A stretch of 64,000 nt of DNA from Marchantia polymorpha subsp. ruderalis (Eukaryota > Streptophyta > Marchantiopsida > Marchantiales > Marchantiaceae): assembly GCA_037833965.1 (NCBI GenBank), contig AP031358.1:18298001-18362000 (forward strand). Direction: 5' to 3'. Of this stretch, positions 23,197-37,300 are shown one piece after another. Within the stretch, counting starts at the first letter, position 1. The number at the start of each line of letters is the position of its first letter. Below the pieces are notes generated by a model. The model made no database searches. It saw only the letters and a list, made by a program, of their open reading frames with translations, and had not been told where the DNA came from. The position numbers and the translations under genes were made by a program.

Positions 23197-25081
23197 TGTG
23201 ATCACGAGCAGTACTCAATGCAGGATTCTCCTCCCAATCAAACTTAAGACCACCGATCCTGACTCGTGAAGTGTTCCGGCGGAGACGGGAAACAGTTTCC
23301 AGAAGCTTGCATGATCTTACTGCTCGCAGGAATGCAGAAGGAGCGAACTTTTGAGTCCAAAGCAGCAAAAGGTTCTCATGTCTCGACGGAGGAAATGTTA
23401 ATGCCAGCAGCTTAATTCAGGAGAAAGACTTCATGGCTGCAGGCCAACTACTGGCCTTCTTGGTCAGCTTAGTGCGAGCACAGAGAGCGAGTAAACTAAG
23501 CGAGAGGTCTATATGGAGTTGAGGAAATGGTTATAGACAACATGTAGTCCAGATTGGATCATGTTCGAGAAACGAACTTTTGGCACTTCAGAATAATGTT
23601 GAAGTAAGGAGTGGAGTAGCTATGAAATGCAGACATGGCGGGAGCTTGTCAAGATTCCATAATCTGGCGAGTCCAACTCTAGACTAACCTGCAAACCAGA
23701 GGGGCGCATCAACGTTTGCACACCATCCTCTAGGCACTCTGGACGCTGCAGTGTTCCACAAGTTGGCAGATAATACAAGACCATATCTCATCAACTGTTC
23801 CTGTAATCAGCATCCGTACTCGATGAAGTGCACGGAGGTTGGTTGGTCACGATCGTTGAACTCCAAGTCTATCTCGCTGTAAAGAAAATTCAAGCAGATC
23901 AGCAGAATATTGATCGGTGCTCGCAAGTCCTTCGTGAGTCTTCACTTATCCGTCCTAAAAAATATGATATTTGGAGAAGCCACAAACCACAGATGTTGAC
24001 AGGGGTTTACCAGAAGGAAGGCGAATGCTGGGAAGAGAATCGGACAGGAGCTCGCCCACGCAGTGACCTCGACAGTAGTATTCTTTCAGGAGTCAATTGC
24101 TTATTGAGAACATGCACCCCCTAGAAAAGATGCAGTTGAATAGGCTATGAGTTGAGAGGAGTCTTATACCCGATTGCAGCTGGGCCCTCTTCATATTCAT
24201 TGCCGAGTAGACAAACAGAAGCCTGTAATCATTACATGTGGCGACGTTGTGTAGGGATCTTTGACCTGTTCCAGTAATGGAATTCTGCACTTTAAGTAAT
24301 GGATATCTTGTTCTTTCATACGTCCTCAGGTTCAAGCTCGGAGACGACGCACAAGCCAGAATGATTTTGATTTAGTTAAAAAAATTGCGCTACGTATCGA
24401 ATTAGGACGACCTTGCAGCAATAATGTCAAGACGTCAGTACTGTAAATTATTCAACCCTGACGCATCAATGAATTTCGCGGTGGAAGACTGCCGACGACA
24501 AGTAGGCATCAATCAGAACACATGCACAGGAGGAGGTTCCTCCGACTCAAGGGAAGAGCTGAGAAGAGTGCACCAAAACACTCCCATGTCGGAGCTCCAC
24601 ACTCTAGTTTGCTGGCCAAATGTGGGCACAGTTCTGTACTGAAATCGATGGAGGAACTCTACCTCTCCGTACCTCACATGGCCAGTCAGTGTCGAAAGAA
24701 CCTATTGGGGCCCGAATTGCACCGACAAAGAGCGACTATTCTACAGTTTTAGTGCAACTGTCAACGACGGCCGGGACAAGAAGGGCGTCACATGCTGCAT
24801 GACTTCTTACGATCAATCATGATCCTACACTGTCAAAGCTTGTGAGCTCACGTAGACCTCCAAAGCCTCGTAGTTAACTGCAACCGTTGACGGCCACATT
24901 CCCCTTAACTGTTCCGTTTGTCCTTTTGTGAGCGATGGGCGACTCTGGCTTCTGAATCCTGAAACGCCTCCGACGCACTCGGTCCCTCAGCTCACTCCTC
25001 TTTCTCCCCCCATCTTCAACTTGTCGACAATCAACCGACTTCCGAGCTCGACCTCTCCGGGGTTTTTGTTTGATCGCCATA
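23197..25081. other. Intergenic region before phosphomevalonate kinase
   Basis: No recognisable exon. Short open frames at 23828-24124 and 24424-24752 show no family features. 24850-25081 is the likely promoter and leader of the kinase gene. Confidence 0.35.
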
Positions 25082-28000
25082 ATGGCAGTGTAAGTCAGTC
25101 AGTCAGCCAGCCAGCCAGCCAGCCAGCTAGCTGTGAGATCTGTCATAAGAGTTGAGAATTTTGCTCGGTGATGTTTGCTTCGATTGTGGTCGATGCCGAG
25201 GAGATTCGCCACGATTATGAGTTGTCTGTGATGCGGGTTCCCTGACGAGGTTTGCGGTCTCTGATTCACAGAATGACGGTTTCTTTGCAGGGTGGTGTCT
25301 GCACCCGGGAAGGTTTTGATTACTGGAGGCTACCTGGTTCTCGAACAGCCGAATATCGGCCTCGTGCTCTCTACATCTGCACGTTTTTACGCTATTGTGA
25401 AAACTATCCATGAAACTCTTGCCCCGGATAGCTGGTCGTGGGTGAGTTCTGTATTTTACCTGTCAAGACGTCATCTTCTGGGATTTATTCGGGGATTCAT
25501 TCGTTGCTTTTTTCCAGCTCGATCTGCAAGCTGTGGATGTTCAGCTCTGTACGTGAAATCCGATTTATCCGATCGGTGTTCATGTCGGGATTTCTCGCTT
25601 TCCGCCCTTGTGACTCTGCGCTACATATGATTTGGGGGTTGAAACCTGAAACCTCGAGCCTTAGGCTACATCTGCAGGGCAGAATCTTCGTCGCAAGAGG
25701 AATTTGCTCCAGTCTGCTTACAAATTGGGACTCTGTGGATTGTTACCGATCAGCGCGAGGAATTGCATTTCAATGCCTAGAGGTTCAAAGCATAGATTCT
25801 ACAGTCCATCCGTACTCCTATCATTTAACGCAATGCCGCCTGCTTTTTCTTATGAGCTTGGGCCGGTTGTCCTGATGTTCAATTCGTCTCCGATGCAGGC
25901 CTGGTCCGATGTGAAAGTTTCTTCTCCTCAGCTTTTCAAGGAGACCAACTACAAGCTCTCATTGAGAGATTACAGCCTCAGAAATGTTGCTCCGAGGTGA
26001 ACCTTTCTTTCGCCTCTGGTTCATGCTCGCGACCATACGGGGCTTAAGATTCTTTTGGAGTTATGTTTTGAAACTTGCTGTTGTGGAAAGAACAACCGAC
26101 AAGGTTTTGTGGGTGGGTGTATCGCCGCAACTGTCACAGGATGTGTTGGGTATCATGAAACCAGGGGAAGCCCTCAAATAGTGAAGAGCATTCCCGTACT
26201 TCGACTGTGCAGTGAAGGAGGCAATCCCTTTGTGGAGAATGCAGTAAGCATGGCTGTGGCGGTGGCAGCTGCAAGGGCCTCGAGTTCGGGTGCTGGATCA
26301 ATCAATCCTCTCCTACTTCAAGGTTGATACCGGACAAGCTCACAGTGAATCATGAATTGTTTACCGTAGTGTGAGGATGATCAAGTGTACGTTGTGTGAT
26401 AACTTGATCGATTTAAGAGCATGAATCTGTGTGTATCTTGACTACATTATCTTGGAAGCTGTCCTCGAAAGTAGGAACACTCCTTTTGTTCGATACTTGT
26501 TATTCAGTTGCCTTCCTTCTAGCATCTCACGGCTCGTCTGATACCCTTGCCATCAGGTTTGGAGATCACCATTTTGGGGAATAACTCATTCTATTCCTTC
26601 AGAAAGCAGGTAAAGTAGCACTTGAACCCATTCAGAAGTTCGTAAGAGGAGCGCTGTTTTGAAGTAATCTGGCATCAATAGGCTACATTCTCTGATCATA
26701 TTTTACCTCCTCATGTTTACAGATCGAAGCCCAACAACTACCACTTACAGTTGAAACTTTGACATCCCTGCCTGAATTTTCGGCCATCACAAGGAATCCA
26801 ACGGAGGTTGTCAGTGGTGACACCAATGTTTTGCCAGAGGTGGCGAAGACAGGTCTTGGTTCTTCAGCAGCCATGACTGCTGCCGTTGTTGCAGCCGTTC
26901 TTCAGTATCTGAGTGATGTGAAGCTTCCACTTCATGGTAGCGGTCAAACGGACACCGTTGAGCTGAGGCAACACTTGGACTTGGTTCATGCTGTATCTCA
27001 GGCTGCTCACTGTGCAGCACAGGGAAAGATCGGGAGTGGTTTCGATGTCAGTGCAGCTGTATATGGGAGTCAGCGCTACGTTCGATTTTCGCCGTCTGTA
27101 CTCGCATCCCAGGTATGACAACTTTGAAATTATTCAGCCTCTGATTGAGTATTCTGCTTGAGCTTTTCCTTACTGAATTGTCATGTAATTATGTCACTCC
27201 CCTCATTTACTTGCAGGAAGGAAGCAGCCGGCAGACTTTTGTCGAGAAGATGAGAAGATTGATGATCGAAGAATGGGATGGGGAGCGAACACCTTATGGT
27301 TTACCTCCGCATCTGACCCTGGTAAGTCTGTTGAACCTGCTTCTTTTATAAATGGTCCTCTTTTCTCTTCTGTGAAGCTAAAGTGCAATAGCTCAACATG
27401 TCATCATCTTCATGCAACATCTCTGACGATTTATGAATGGGTAGATCATTGGAGAACCTGGGTACGGTGGATCACACACTCCATCCCTGGTGGGAGCTGT
27501 GATGAAGTGGCGGAAGGCTAATCTTCCAGAGAGAGACGAAATCTGGAATAGTCTTGCGAAAGCTAATCTCAGAGTTGAAGCCGGACTAAAACTCCTCAAC
27601 ACATTAGCGCAATCAGTCGGCAAGACCTATACAACTGTACTCGAGCTGTGCAGCATTCTTCCAGTGGACCAGGTGCCACCATCGACACCACCTTGCGTGA
27701 ATGTTAAGAGTTTCAGACAGCATGCTCTCTTTCGTGCTTGCTCTTTGATGTGATTTGGAGAAACCAGTGTCACAGTTTTGCGCCCCAACAACTGCTCGTT
27801 GTGTAGGAGCCTCCCTCCGCTTAATTCTATTCCTCCCTTGGTTGTCGTTTGTCATCGTCCTCTACCATGATCGGAGAGTAACTGCTCAGGCAGCACTTCC
27901 TATTCTCTCCTTATGCCTGACTCCACTATATGATATGACTTTGGACAGTGGCAAACAATTATCGACACAACCTCAGAAGGAAAGGCAGTAGTGGAAGCAC

Positions 28001-28496
28001 TGCTGGAAACGAGAACTGCTTTTGAAACTGTACGCGGGTTGATGCGAAAAATGGGTGAAGGTGCTGAAGTTCCAGTAAGTGATTCACGCCTCCTCAGTAC
28101 TATGATTTCACTCTTGTTAGTTTGAATCTCCTGGTTTTGAAACTGTTGCCACAGCAATGTACTTTCGCAGACTGACAGAATACTTGCTTCCTCACCTCTC
28201 CGTCTGCATTTGTTTGGCCCTTTCAGCTCGAGCCACCAGTTCAGACGCAACTTTTGGATCAGACCATGAGTATGAACGGTGTTCTATTCGCCGGAGTCCC
28301 AGGGGCTGGAGGATTTGATGCAGTTTTTGCAGTCACTCTGGGCGAAGACGCCCGGAATCGTGTGCAGGAAGCTTGGAGTAGCAAAGGTGTGTTGAGTCTC
28401 CCGATCACTGAGGATCCACAAGGAGTAAGTTTGGAACAAGAAGATCCTCGTACGAGCGAAGTGGGCTCGGCTTTGCATGCCATGAGTATAAACTAG
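25082..28496 (+). CDS. PMK: Phosphomevalonate kinase (mevalonate pathway)
   Basis: Ten exons: 25082-25089, 25291-25441, 25899-25996, 26213-26322, 26557-26609, 26723-27112, 27217-27321, 27445-27672, 27949-28074 and 28227-28496. All have GT/AG borders and join to 512 codons, near the ~505 of plant PMK. The enzyme phosphorylates mevalonate-5-phosphate to the diphosphate, feeding cytosolic/peroxisomal isoprenoid synthesis. It is a GHMP kinase. The N-terminal motif SAPGKVLITGGYLVLE opens it. The glycine/serine-rich ATP loop is KTGLGSSAAMT (182-192). The C-terminal GHMP motif is GVPGAGGFDAVFAV (446-459), near the end of the catalytic domain. Intermediate blocks NPFVENA, GLEITILGNNSFYSFRKQ and IGEPGYGGSHTPS also fit the family. 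The initiator exon carries only 8 coding bases (ATGGCAGT); it is supported because it restores the conserved MAVV start and splices on a GTAAGT donor. Confidence 0.94.
25094..25131. repeat. CAGT/CAGC tetranucleotide microsatellite in PMK intron 1
   Basis: An imperfect (GTCA)n/(GCCA)n run starts four bases after the donor of intron 1, right behind the 8-base coding exon. Confidence 0.8.
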
Positions 28497-31400
28497 CAGT
28501 ATCAGATATTCAGACATTGTCCCTTGAATCCCCGAAGAGTACATGAAGTAGTTTTAGAGATACAACACGGCTTCGCCCAAGTGATCAAATAAGGTGAACC
28601 TAGAAGCAGATCTTGAGCAAGGGTTGTGAAACCCTGGACAGCAAGACAAACACCTCTTCACGTGGTGGTTTCCAGGACATGGGCACGTACCGAGGTGATC
28701 CATCGAGTTTGAGGAGGTCATGGCTGGTTATTGGATTGTACTATATACCCACACATGGACCATCATTTACCTATGAAACATGTCCATCGACGTTTTTGTG
28801 CCTACCGTGTTCAGCGCATGACCCGACGAAAGTGAGCTTACGAGCATGGAAACAGTAATGAGTTCCATGTGCTTCAGTGTCATGATATGAGATTGAGGCA
28901 GATAAAATTGTGTGTAAATGTCCGGCTAAGGATCTGAGATGCAGAGATATGTAGGCTTTATCTCTTCTCGCTTGGAATCTCAAAAACTTAGCTTCGTGAA
29001 GAGTTTTCTTCCACTACAAGCACTTCCAGCTTTCAGTGTCTTCGATCCAGGCGAGAATTTAAGACATGGAAACAAATAGCAGCAGCAACATCAACAACAA
29101 CAGAAGAACGCAGGGAGAGTGCAGAACTGGTCACATAATTTTTTTCTGTTGTTTCTCCTTATTCCTCCATCAGGACCTCATGCCGCACACACCTCAGTCT
29201 CGGAGACCTTGAAAATAGACAACACCAGTATCCATCACCTGTTGAATTGCCATGGGAACTAGCGTTTACATTTTCTCTACTGCAAATTACAGTTTGTAGA
29301 CCGGTGCAAACTCTACGGCAAACGGTGGAGTAATTCCCCAAAACTCTCACCCAATACTGTCTCGGCTTCACGCATGGTTCGAAGATTCAAGTAGTCCAGC
29401 CGATCAACTTCGCTCCACCAGAAGACTTTCCGGAGGCCTCAAGCGTAACGGACTGAGACGCAACTTTTTGTAACGATGGAGACGTGAATGTCAATCAACA
29501 AAAAATCAGGATTTGAGAATGAATTGCATCGTCATAATATGAGATTGAGGTGAGAGGGAGAGAGGTTCCGGGTACACTGAGGACCTTAGACGTAGTGACA
29601 TGTAATCTTCGTCCAGAACAAACCACGACCCAGATTGTGCAATCTAGTCCCAATACCCGATTCATAAGACTGATATGAAGGGAATTAAAGGTGCTGCCCG
29701 GAAAGGGATCTTCCTCCTCATCCATTGTGCAGTTAGTTGCCTGCCTGATGGTTCTCCAACTGACAGGCTCGACACCTTCGGATGAGCAAACACAGGACAT
29801 CCGGAATCTGATCAGAAGATTTGAGTCCAAGAACGTGGGATGACCTCGTCAAAGACAGCCAGTGGCTGTCCTGCTCTCGAGGGATAGAGGAATGTGCCCG
29901 AGGTAGGACAGTCCAACAGTGCTGGGAAAAAATCAGTGGCAGTGATGGCGTCCTCCTCCTCCATGTCCAGTAGCTGCCTTTCGCTTCTCTGTCGTCACTG
30001 CTTCTAGTACAGAAGCCTCTACAGCTTCTGAGAATTTCGAGCCAAATCTGAACGACCGCCATTATCGTCATTCAGTGCATTATTGTAATCGTGGAAGGAA
30101 TAATCGACAAATTCGATGTTGTGTCCTGTCCTTTGCCACTGGCCGTTCCAACGTCGTTTCTGATGTCCACGAGGATCTTCTCCAAGTCTATTCTATGCTC
30201 ATGTAATTTTGTTCGCTCTTGTATCGAGATCTTACTTCTTGTAGTATTTGCCTTCTCTCCCCATCAATAATAATCAATTATAAGCTTTTGACTTGGGTTC
30301 CCATCGTTTTTGAGATCCATGTGGGCCCTCTCATAAGGTTTTCTCCTCGCGCTTATTTGCACCTTAGTGTCTGAGCAAAGATTTGGTTATATGTATTTCT
30401 CATCCATTCAAATAACACAAATTTTAAAAAAAAATTTGAGACAAGGGTATAAATATTTCACATGAAGTGACCTTTGGTGTGTCTTCTAGTCAACTGGAAT
30501 TCTAAGTACTCTAGTTTGAGAGTATAGGTTACTGTTCTGGACTTTGGGTTTCCATGTCCAAATAGATACATATTTGAAAAGGAGTTAATTACCCATCTTA
30601 CTACACTTGAATCCATGGTTGAAGTATTTTCACTGGATGCTTCAGTCACGGTTACCAACTACAAGAACATGTAAAAAAACTCACCCTAGTGTAAACTCAT
30701 CTCACAATTTTACATCTATGGACATTTACATGTGCTTGAGAGACTACTTCACAATATAATGATTTCACATTCTTTATAACAATGTTTAACATGTTCTAGC
30801 TAATTAATTTCAATTGACTTACAGATAATAACTACATTACTATACATTCCATCTTATAGTATCAACTATGGTGATTTTATAATAAATCCTTCATACCATT
30901 TGATCTAAAAAGTTCAGATATGAAATATATGTAATATATTGATATTGAATCCAAGTCTTGTCCTGACCTCTTGGTTTCCTCCCGTGAAGATTTCATGTGG
31001 TCTTTGGGTCCCTTTTCTATCTTATTCACTACTGTACTTTCTTTCCTTTTGACTATTGTACTTTGGTGCTTGGTGAGGATTTTCTTCAATGAGGCTTAAA
31101 AGGCGGTGGAATGAGTAGACCATTATTTTCGGAATGATATATTGGTACAAATGAAAGTCTTATTCGGCTCCGAATTCACGTGCAAAGTCTTGTATTGTAC
31201 TGCTAACGCCTAACGCACAAATTCGAGATGCGAGAAATCATAATCATTTCTTTTGTCTGCACGACCCAAGGAATAAGTCATCGGACACATCTGTCGAAAG
31301 CCTCGTGCTTGTTATCTCCAGCTCGAAGATATGTACTACAATTCATGTGGCGAACTCGGTAGGAAAATGCAGTAGCTAGCAACCCCAATCATAGAAGTCC

Positions 31401-34375
31401 CATCCTACTCCCCATTGAAACTTTAATTTGAACTTTATCTGATTCCTTTGGTTTCATCCATGTAGCGCTTTTGCTCCCACAATTGTCTCAGGGTAGTACC
31501 ATGCATTTTGCTACTTATATCTTATTTCTTAAATCCAAAAGATAAGTTAGTGGCTTACATCAGGCAAGAAGTTTCCATGCTGTACCATTGCATGGACACC
31601 CACCATAAAGTTTTGCGCACAACACACAAAAAATAGAAGTTGGTGGACAATCATTGCAGATTGCAAGCTCAGAAAGCACGTAATGATCATGGACAAAAAT
31701 ATGTGTCTATAACTGCAGCTCATTTTCACACCATAACGTACGCAGCCAGGTGCCTACCGGTGAAAAAACAAATCTATATTATTTCAGCACAAGCTTCTAA
31801 TATTCATGTCAACTGTGGTATATCACAAAACTCTATACCTCTGGGAGAAGATCCTAATACAGTATAAGCGAAAGTCCAGACGCTCAGTAATTTTGTTTTG
31901 TTTTTTATTTTACGCTCAGTCATTGTACAAGTTGTAAAATGGCAGAAGCCACTTACAGTATATATACATTTAAATGGAACCGTATATTTTATTCACATGA
32001 GCAACTAATACATGACAGTTTTATGACAGTCGATCTCCTACGGGCTGGGCTGTCCGTATGTCAGTCCAGGGACGAAGGAACAAAACTCTGTCCAAATGCT
32101 GTCCCTGTCGACTGTACTTAGCACGGACCGACGGACACAACAAAATAGAGTTATATGGAAATACTTCCTTCCATACGAGAATACGATTTCACACACCGAA
32201 AGCGACAAGATATACGTTGGGCGTTACGTTTGTGCGCGGTTGGCAGCGTCGTGGAGTTCAGTGCTAAAGTTGAACTGTGTACGCTGTCAATTCACATGAC
32301 ACTTACCGTCGTCGCCACACCTCGCAGCTCTTAAGTCGGACACTAGGGCGTTTCAATATGGAACTCTCAGTAATTTTTTATTTTGTTACTCTATTACATG
32401 TTTCTGTGTTCATTCCAATATTTTCAAGATTTTACAGTTTCTTCTTTTGTTCTATTTTTTTTTTTTAATTTTGAAGATACGTCAAATGATTCGATGTTAT
32501 AGTTTCAGCCATATTTTTGGCCTCAAACTGCGTTTGCAACAGCCCTCATAGACCTCTTCCAGAATAATTTACTTTTTAAAGATTAAGTGGCTGAATTGTC
32601 GCAATTTTTGCACATACGGTGACTCTTCTTGTGCGCACAACAGCGTAACCATGTGTCCTTGTTGCTCGTAATGCGACATCGTCACATTTGACTCCGGCTC
32701 CAGAATTTTGTGGAACATTTCATAAAATAATCCTCGCTCTATGTAAAGATTCCGCCTGCATATCCTGAAACGCTCCATACATTTCCATTAACATCGCATT
32801 TGCGTTACTCCCTGGAGCTGATTTTTCATCTGGCTCACCTGGACCGAAGGTGAAGATGGATTTCGCACCGAGAAACAAATTTATACTCATGACATGAAAT
32901 GACATGGCATCGACCGAATTGTGGAACAGTGAATAAGCCAGCGCTGGTCAGCGGATTGTGCTCTGAAGATCCTCGCTGCGCTAGAACAGGATCGTCGGAA
33001 ATCGCATCTTCGGAAGTCCGGAGCTTTCTTTCGCCCGAAAGCGAGAGCAGAGCGCTCCGCGCTAGACGACAACCGAACGAGTACCGGACAGGGCCGACGT
33101 ACATGACAGCCCTCTGACAGGTTCCAAGGACATTCCGTCCGGAGCTACTGTTCGCAGTCGCATTGCAGTGCAAGAAAGGGAGCGGTGCTTTCGACCGAAG
33201 GCGTAGTTTCGGGCTCACTCGCGTGGCAATTCGTACGCGGTGCTGGAGTGCCCGCCGAGTCCGAGGCTCTCCGAGCCGACGGACGACTCATTGACTCGCT
33301 CGCCTCTCGTTCGCTCGTGCAGCGCGATGCATGCAATGTCGCAGTGTGGCATTGGGATCTCGGGGGATCTCGCGCTTTGTTTGTTTGCTCGCCGAGTCCG
33401 AGGCTAGGTCCGCCGCCCTGAGATGAGTGCGTTCGGCGTCGTCGAGTGTGATCCAATCGCCAGAATAATGTAAAGAATTGGGCAGAAGATCTGGGCTGCG
33501 CATCGGAGGCAGACGGCGGGTGAGTGAGTGAGTGAGTGAGTGTGGAGTAGAAAGGACTCGCTTGTGATTGTGCTTCCGCCGTTGAGATTTCGGGCCTCGT
33601 GGTCGTGAGAGAGGGACATGGATGTGTGTGTCCGCACACAGGCCGCTCTTCTTCTCGATCACGTGCCCATTCTCCGCTTCTTCTCTTGCTGAAATCCCCG
33701 CCCTTACTTCCTTCCCCCCCTGCCCCGAGGGCCCCTCCCTGCTCTTCCACAGGTTCTTGTGCCTCTCCTTCCTCCGCCGAGTCCATCGGTGGAAGAAGTC
33801 GTGGCGGGGGGGCCATCAAGAAGTGAGAAACTGGTGCTGGCTTTGTTTTGTTTTGTTGGGTCGGTAAGGGCGGTCAATTCGCTCGGTCCGCGGACAGGAA
33901 GAGGTTGGTGCACGGCTTGTACCACCTGGCTGATGTGACTTGCCTTTGCAGGGGACGGGACGGGATCGATTGGTGAAGAGTGGGAGGAATTGTGGCCTCC
34001 TTGCTTTTTCCATGATCTGTTCCGTGTACATGACTGGACCGGTGGATGACACGGTTGAGGCAATTGGTGTTCGATTGGCTGTTGCGTAGAGAGAGGTTGG
34101 TGCGAAGTATCGAGTAGTGGAGGAAGACCGAGTGGGGGAGGATGAGAAGTGAAGGGAACGGAGGCAGGAAAAGGAAAATTTGCCGGTGTTACTGGAAGAT
34201 GCCCGCCTACGCTCAGAGGGATGAGCGATCATGCGAAGAGTGCTTGCTGCCTCGGCTGGACATGCTGAGGGCTTTGAATTGACAAACAGGCCATTGGCCG
34301 GCCTGGCCCGGCCTGAGGATTATTGCTATTGATCCTCCCTGTGTAGGCTAGAAGAGGGTACGGGTGTGTTTTGAA
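28497..34375. other. Large intergenic region before KEA
   Basis: No recognisable gene. 28497-29100 holds the PMK 3' side. 30400-31100 and 32350-32560 are AT-rich. 32900-34375 is GC-rich with long open frames on both strands (the longest 224 codons, minus, 33819-33145). These are low-complexity, overlap each other and show no domain. The GC-rich block is best read as promoter and 5' leader of the KEA gene. A (GAGT)n microsatellite lies at 33521-33541. Confidence 0.4.
33521..33541. repeat. GAGT microsatellite
   Basis: About five copies of gtga/gagt in the GC-rich region upstream of the KEA gene. Confidence 0.8.
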
Positions 34376-37300
34376 ATGGATTGCAGATCGGGGATTGCGA
34401 GAAGACTGTGCAGTGGGAAACGGACGTTTCGAGGATCGTCGATGGGGTTGATAATTCGGTTTGTCCTTGTGCTGGGCATTGCTTGTATACTTTTGCCGAG
34501 CCGTTGTGGGGCTCAGGCGGGTTTGGACAATTTCGATGTCAATCTTGATGGAGATAGACTACCTGAAAGAAATGGGACTCAGAGTGGAGAGCCACCAAAG
34601 GCTTCCAAGGACAGCAGCATTGCTGAGGTTTTTGAACGCGTCTTAGACAAGGAATTTCCTGACAAGGATCCTCAAGAAGGTTAGTAGATTGGCGTTCGGT
34701 CGCAGATCTTGAATTAATCCATCTTTCCCACAAACACGGTTACCAAGGCTACTTTGAGACTAGTTGATGTCGTGCGTATCGTCTGTCTTATTTCGTTCAG
34801 ACGAATTCCATCTACGCTCTTGGCTTTTATGGCTTTCAGAACATGTTACAGATGTCACAGTCGTAAGAACGACTATGATATATAGATAGATAACATCGTA
34901 CCCAAGTTCCTAGTCGCTAAATTCTTGAGCCCCAACTTGTGTATATGTTGATTTCATAATCTCGCCCCGTGGCCACCCGCATTGTTACAATTGGAGGCCC
35001 ACAAACAATCAACGAGACGTTTGTTAGCTTATTGCGCTTACCGTTCTGAGAAGACACGGTTTCGGATTCCCAAATTAGCAGTCGGATCTTATTTCTATGC
35101 CTTTCCTGCAGGAACCGAGGGAGAAGTAGGGAGCAGCTTCAACAGCAGTGTTGCTGATCAGCAGGTGCAGACTCTTGATGTTGCCCACCTTCATCTCACT
35201 GTACTCAATCAGGAGATACATGTACCCTACACGTGTCATTTGCAAGCCTCCGCATCCAAGGCTTATCTTGTACATATGCCATTATCCAAATGGCATCTTC
35301 GTCTTCACCCTAAGCTCTCTACTCGACACATTGATATAAGCTTTACCGCATGTGTTGTAGGCTGTGTTGGAGACTGTAGCGAGGGTGACGCATGACAAGC
35401 CCAAGAAGAACGAGACAGAAGAGGAGCAGTATGTATCATAATCACTTCCTTCTTCAAAACTTGCAGCGATTGTCTGTGCCGATCAGTCATGATTTGCATT
35501 TCGCATCAGATTCATGACCATTTTCGTTGTAGGATTTTAATTATTCGAAGCATTTCAAGTTTCGTAGAATCGTTTTGAATCCTTGCTGGTATTTGATGTT
35601 TCTTCCATAAATCACTCTCAGAATTGTAACAGTATTACCTGCGCTATCATCTTACTTTAACTCTAAGTTCATATCTATAAACTTTGTATGGTCTTATAGG
35701 TCTGCACTGTTAAGGATTGTTAACTGTGCGGCAATGTTGTCAAAAATTGAAGGCGTTTGTTGTTTTCCTCTGTTATATTGAGCAAGACGTCTGGAGAACA
35801 CGCCTTTTGATTTTTCTTTTCTAAGAAGTTGTGAATATTGCCTTTTTTCAGTGAAAAATCGAAATCATTCCAACTCGGAGACCTCATAAATCTCGAAGAA
35901 AGCGGTTCTGAGGAGTTGCCCACTCTCATCGATAAAAAGGTTGGGAGTAGCAACAGGAGCTGGTCATAATTAAAAATATTTCTCTCAGTTAGATTGTTGT
36001 CACGAGGAAAGTCAAGGAGATGTGTGAACTTTGATAAAGAACCAGCTCATGGTTCCCAGTCTTCCTAAACTTACTTAACATTTTGAGGAGGTGACCACGT
36101 ATCTCTGGTAGTGGAATTGTCTCTATAGTGTATCAGATATTGGGCTTATGTTGTTCTTCTACTGAAATCTGTAGTCCTAGAATGAGTCAACTAACTTGAG
36201 TTCTCAATTGACGGGAGTGTTTCTTCGTTTTTTCAGGATAATGTATTTGTTATGTCAAATCCCAGATCTGGTTATATGGTTCTTCAGCAAGATTTGAGGT
36301 ATACTCAAAGACCGTCGATCTGCGTCTCGGACGGCTCTAGCAAATTTGTCTTTACGTATATTATGCGCTACAGTTTGGTCTTTCTTGAGATCCAAACTAC
36401 AAAATAAAGTCGTTTATCTGATAAAAGTCAATTCAATGATTAAATATGTAAGATTATTTTTAGTAGGACAAAGTTGGACAGCAATATAATTTGAATCATA
36501 TTAGAGGGGGAAACTTTAGGCTAAAGTGAGTTGCATGAACGGCAGATTCATATCGGACCTGGTGGTGGTCATCGTCTCGGCCGCAGTGGGTGGTATCATT
36601 TTCGCCTCCCTTGGGCAGCCTGTAAGTCTTCGCCTTTTGGCTCTGGAGATTTCTTTAATGCTTGAAACGAGTGAGACAGCAAACTTAGTCGTAGTTATAC
36701 ATACTCGTAGTCACCGTTTTTATTTGTTTTGGGACGAAATTTTTGAGTTATTTTTCAACACATTTTTCTCATGGATTGAGGTCTGCCTTCTGGAGAAATA
36801 TGGAAGGTTGCACATTATCTGCTTTGACAGTTTCTGGCTATACATTGCAGGTAATCACCGGGTACTTATTGGCTGGATCTGCCATAGGACCTGGAGGCTT
36901 CAGTTTTGTCAGTGAGCTGGTTCAGGTAAATGCGGAAGCTCTCAAGCTTCAGGGATGAAGGCGATAGCAAAGTTTTCATGTATTTATTTGATTTGCTCTG
37001 TCTCTAGGACCAGATAATAACTATTAAGTTGTAAAGCTGAAAATGCGTTCATTGGTGTGTGCCTATCGAAGCCTGAAGATCGTAGACCCTTCAAGTGTCA
37101 AAACCATCTTGAAGGGAACTCGTGTTTTTTACTAATAATTTCTAATCTTGGAAAAAATAGGTTACCGTTGATGACACGGGTAACTGTGTAATTACAGGTG
37201 GAAACTCTTGCACAATTTGGTGTTGTGTTCTTGCTTTTTGCACTTGGCTTGGAATTCTCTATGGCAAAGGTAAGAGTTTTACCGTTGTCAGTGTCGTTTT

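Noticed and set aside
25094..25131. Short CAGC-type repeat considered as a CRISPR-like array
   Set aside because: Simple tetranucleotide microsatellite in a plant intron; no spacers.
33145..33819. 224-codon minus-strand open frame
   Set aside because: Low-complexity Ser/Pro/Arg composition in a GC-rich promoter-like region, with equally long frames on the other strand; no domain.
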